Part shown: in pieces, positions 5,654 to 7,038 of the stretch | Numbering within the stretch: position 1 is the stretch's first letter | How the letters are laid out: each line of letters starts with the position of its first letter | Source of the DNA: Balneola sp. | GTDB lineage: Bacteria > Bacteroidota > Rhodothermia > Balneolales > Balneolaceae | NCBI GenBank assembly: GCA_002730655.1 | Contig: PCAT01000061.1 | Location: 1-7,038 of the forward strand | Direction: 5' to 3' | DNA length: 7,038 nucleotides | The notes under the pieces: model-generated | The model's input: only the letters and a program-made list of their open reading frames with translations | The model's database searches: none | Told to the model about the DNA's origin: nothing | Made by a program: the position numbers and the translations under genes

Positions 5654-7038
5654 TTACTTTGGTTTAAGAAATGATTGACTACTTTTTTGAGGACTACGTT
5701 CTTTGGATTGATGATGCATAAACAGCATTTCTACATGTTTTAAGCTGTCTACATCCTTGGGTGATAAATCCCATCGTATTGCTTTAAATCGAGGGAATCT
5801 GAGCGTATATTTTGCTTTTGTACGTGGATTCGGCTGAATGGCCTCAAATTCGAGTTCGACCACGATTTCAGGGCGTAGTTGGGCGGTCGGACCAAATCGG
5901 TTAACGATACAACCCTTAATAGCTTTGTTTAATTGCTTCCATTCTTGATCGGTATATCCACCGTATGCTTTCCCAATGGGGATGAATTCTTCTTCGTAAC
6001 GCGCGTCTTCTTTGACTGATACACCCAAGGTAAAATCGGAATAGCTACCGCCTCGTTTTCCACTTCCTGCTTGAGCATATAGAATAACAGTGTCAATACT
6101 TCCGGAGGCTTGTTTGACTTTTAACCAATGATTTTTGCGTTCTCCGAAAGAATAGGGAGCGTTTTTTTGCTTAAGCATTAATCCTTCATTACCATGAGCT
6201 AAGGCTTGTTCAAACAGGTGTTCCACCTGCTCTTTTGAACTAACAGCATGTTGGTTAGTTATGGAAAACTCATAGGTTTTGGCAAGTTTTTCAATGCTAA
6301 TCCGCCGCTGGGTTAAGGGTTGTGATACCTTTGACTCTTGTTCTAAGAATAACACATCATAGCCGATAAATAAGACCGGATATGTGCTTAGTAAAGCCTC
6401 TGTTGGCTTTTTTACTCCCATACGTTTTTGAAGCTCTTGAAAGGGTTGAATGGTATTCTCGCGGAATACACATATTTCCCCATCTAAAACAACGGGTGGA
6501 AGATCCTTACTAGCAAAGGATTCGACGAGTTCAGGGAATTGATTGGATATTACATTTAGATCACGCGAAAATAATTCAACCTTAGAACCATGGGCGTGGA
6601 GTTGACAACGCATTCCGTCAAATTTCTCTTCGGCAATAAAATCATCCCAAACCTTTACCGAACGGGATTGCATGGGAGCCGCAAGCATGAAAGCGATGGG
6701 GTTAAATAGTTTAAATTGAGCCTGGTCCAGACGGTTAGTGGACGCTAATTCGGCTGTTTTAGCGATGCTTCCAGTGAGCATGTGGACATAGCGTAACTGC
6801 TCGTAATCTACTTGGCAACTCTTCGCTAGGGCCTGTAGAACACTTCTATTTTCAAAGCCAATCCGCAGCGAACCTTGAGAAAGTAGTCGGAGAAAATATT
6901 TGGAGGCCAAAGGGGATAAACCACTCCAAATGCGAGTCAATATGCGTTGTTTATCTTTGCGGGATCGGGTCTGAGCCAGTTCTTCGGCGAGCTCAGAAAT
7001 ACGCGCTAAATCCCAATGCCGCAGGCTATTTTTTTGCC
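5654..7038 (-). CDS. ATP-dependent DNA ligase (PP_1105-like), N-terminus outside the window
   Basis: The enzyme seals nicks in duplex DNA through a covalent lysine-AMP intermediate. The frame is open to the window edge: 32 codons precede the TTG at 6940 (reading R-H-W-D-L-A-R-I and so on), so the TTG is not the start. About 460 residues are visible; the family is usually near 530, so roughly 70 are missing. Counting from the TTG codon, residues 1-80 finish the N-terminal DNA-binding domain. The nucleotidyltransferase domain has motif I K106-F-D-G-M-R (Lys codon 6623-6625), motif III S-R-D (125-127), IIIa L-D-G-E (152-155), motif IV E-G-L-M-L-K (252-257) and motif V W-L-K-V-K (272-276). An OB-fold follows (about 285-395), with R-F-P-R-F-K near 381-386 and a basic tail. 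This ligase type is typically encoded with a repair exonuclease, a DEXH helicase and PdeM. The next gene here, 150 bp on, is instead a glycosylase homologue. Confidence 0.94.
   Translation of the reverse strand, partial: QKNSLRHWDLARISELAEELAQTRSRKDKQRILTRIWSGLSPLASKYFLRLLSQGSLRIGFENRSVLQALAKSCQVDYEQLRYVHMLTGSIAKTAELASTNRLDQAQFKLFNPIAFMLAAPMQSRSVKVWDDFIAEEKFDGMRCQLHAHGSKVELFSRDLNVISNQFPELVESFASKDLPPVVLDGEICVFRENTIQPFQELQKRMGVKKPTEALLSTYPVLFIGYDVLFLEQESKVSQPLTQRRISIEKLAKTYEFSITNQHAVSSKEQVEHLFEQALAHGNEGLMLKQKNAPYSFGERKNHWLKVKQASGSIDTVILYAQAGSGKRGGSYSDFTLGVSVKEDARYEEEFIPIGKAYGGYTDQEWKQLNKAIKGCIVNRFGPTAQLRPEIVVELEFEAIQPNPRTKAKYTLRFPRFKAIRWDLSPKDVDSLKHVEMLFMHHQSKERSPQKSSQSFLKPK

Noticed and set aside
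6938..6940. TTG as start codon of the DNA ligase
   Set aside because: The frame continues without a stop to the window edge and the upstream residues read like the helical N-terminal domain of the family.

Overview
The window carries five protein-coding genes in ordinary chromosomal packing. The two outermost genes run off the edges. There are no RNA genes, insertion sequences, CRISPR arrays or phage genes that I can see. The GroEL sequence, the lack of clear Shine-Dalgarno sequences before the visible starts, and the exported GH20 hexosaminidase all fit the Bacteroidota/Balneolota (FCB) group. That assignment is inferred from sequence feel, not from a search.

Layout, left to right: (1) the last ~493 residues of the chaperonin GroEL on the + strand, ending in a GGM-rich tail and followed by a good intrinsic terminator. 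(2) A 271-bp intergenic stretch with two AT-rich dyads besides the terminator. (3) A CaCA-family sodium/calcium antiporter on the + strand. (4) A convergent block on the - strand, read right to left: an ATP-dependent DNA ligase of the type found in ligase-associated repair operons (N-terminus off the window), a 150-bp AT-rich gap with a perfect 10-bp inverted repeat, an AlkA/HhH-type DNA glycosylase homologue, and, 12 bp later and in the same reading frame, a secreted GH20 beta-N-acetylhexosaminidase. The antiporter and the hexosaminidase overlap tail to tail by 47 bp.

GroEL folds proteins in the cytosol, the antiporter exchanges cations across the inner membrane, and the hexosaminidase acts outside the cytoplasm on GlcNAc-containing glycans. 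The ligase and the glycosylase homologue are the only pair with an obvious shared theme, DNA repair. The most interesting point is the glycosylase: its fold signature is clear, but the catalytic aspartate expected just after the helix-hairpin-helix is not at its usual place. A short lysine-rich stretch sits there instead. I see no convincing novel multi-gene system; the rest is ordinary housekeeping content.
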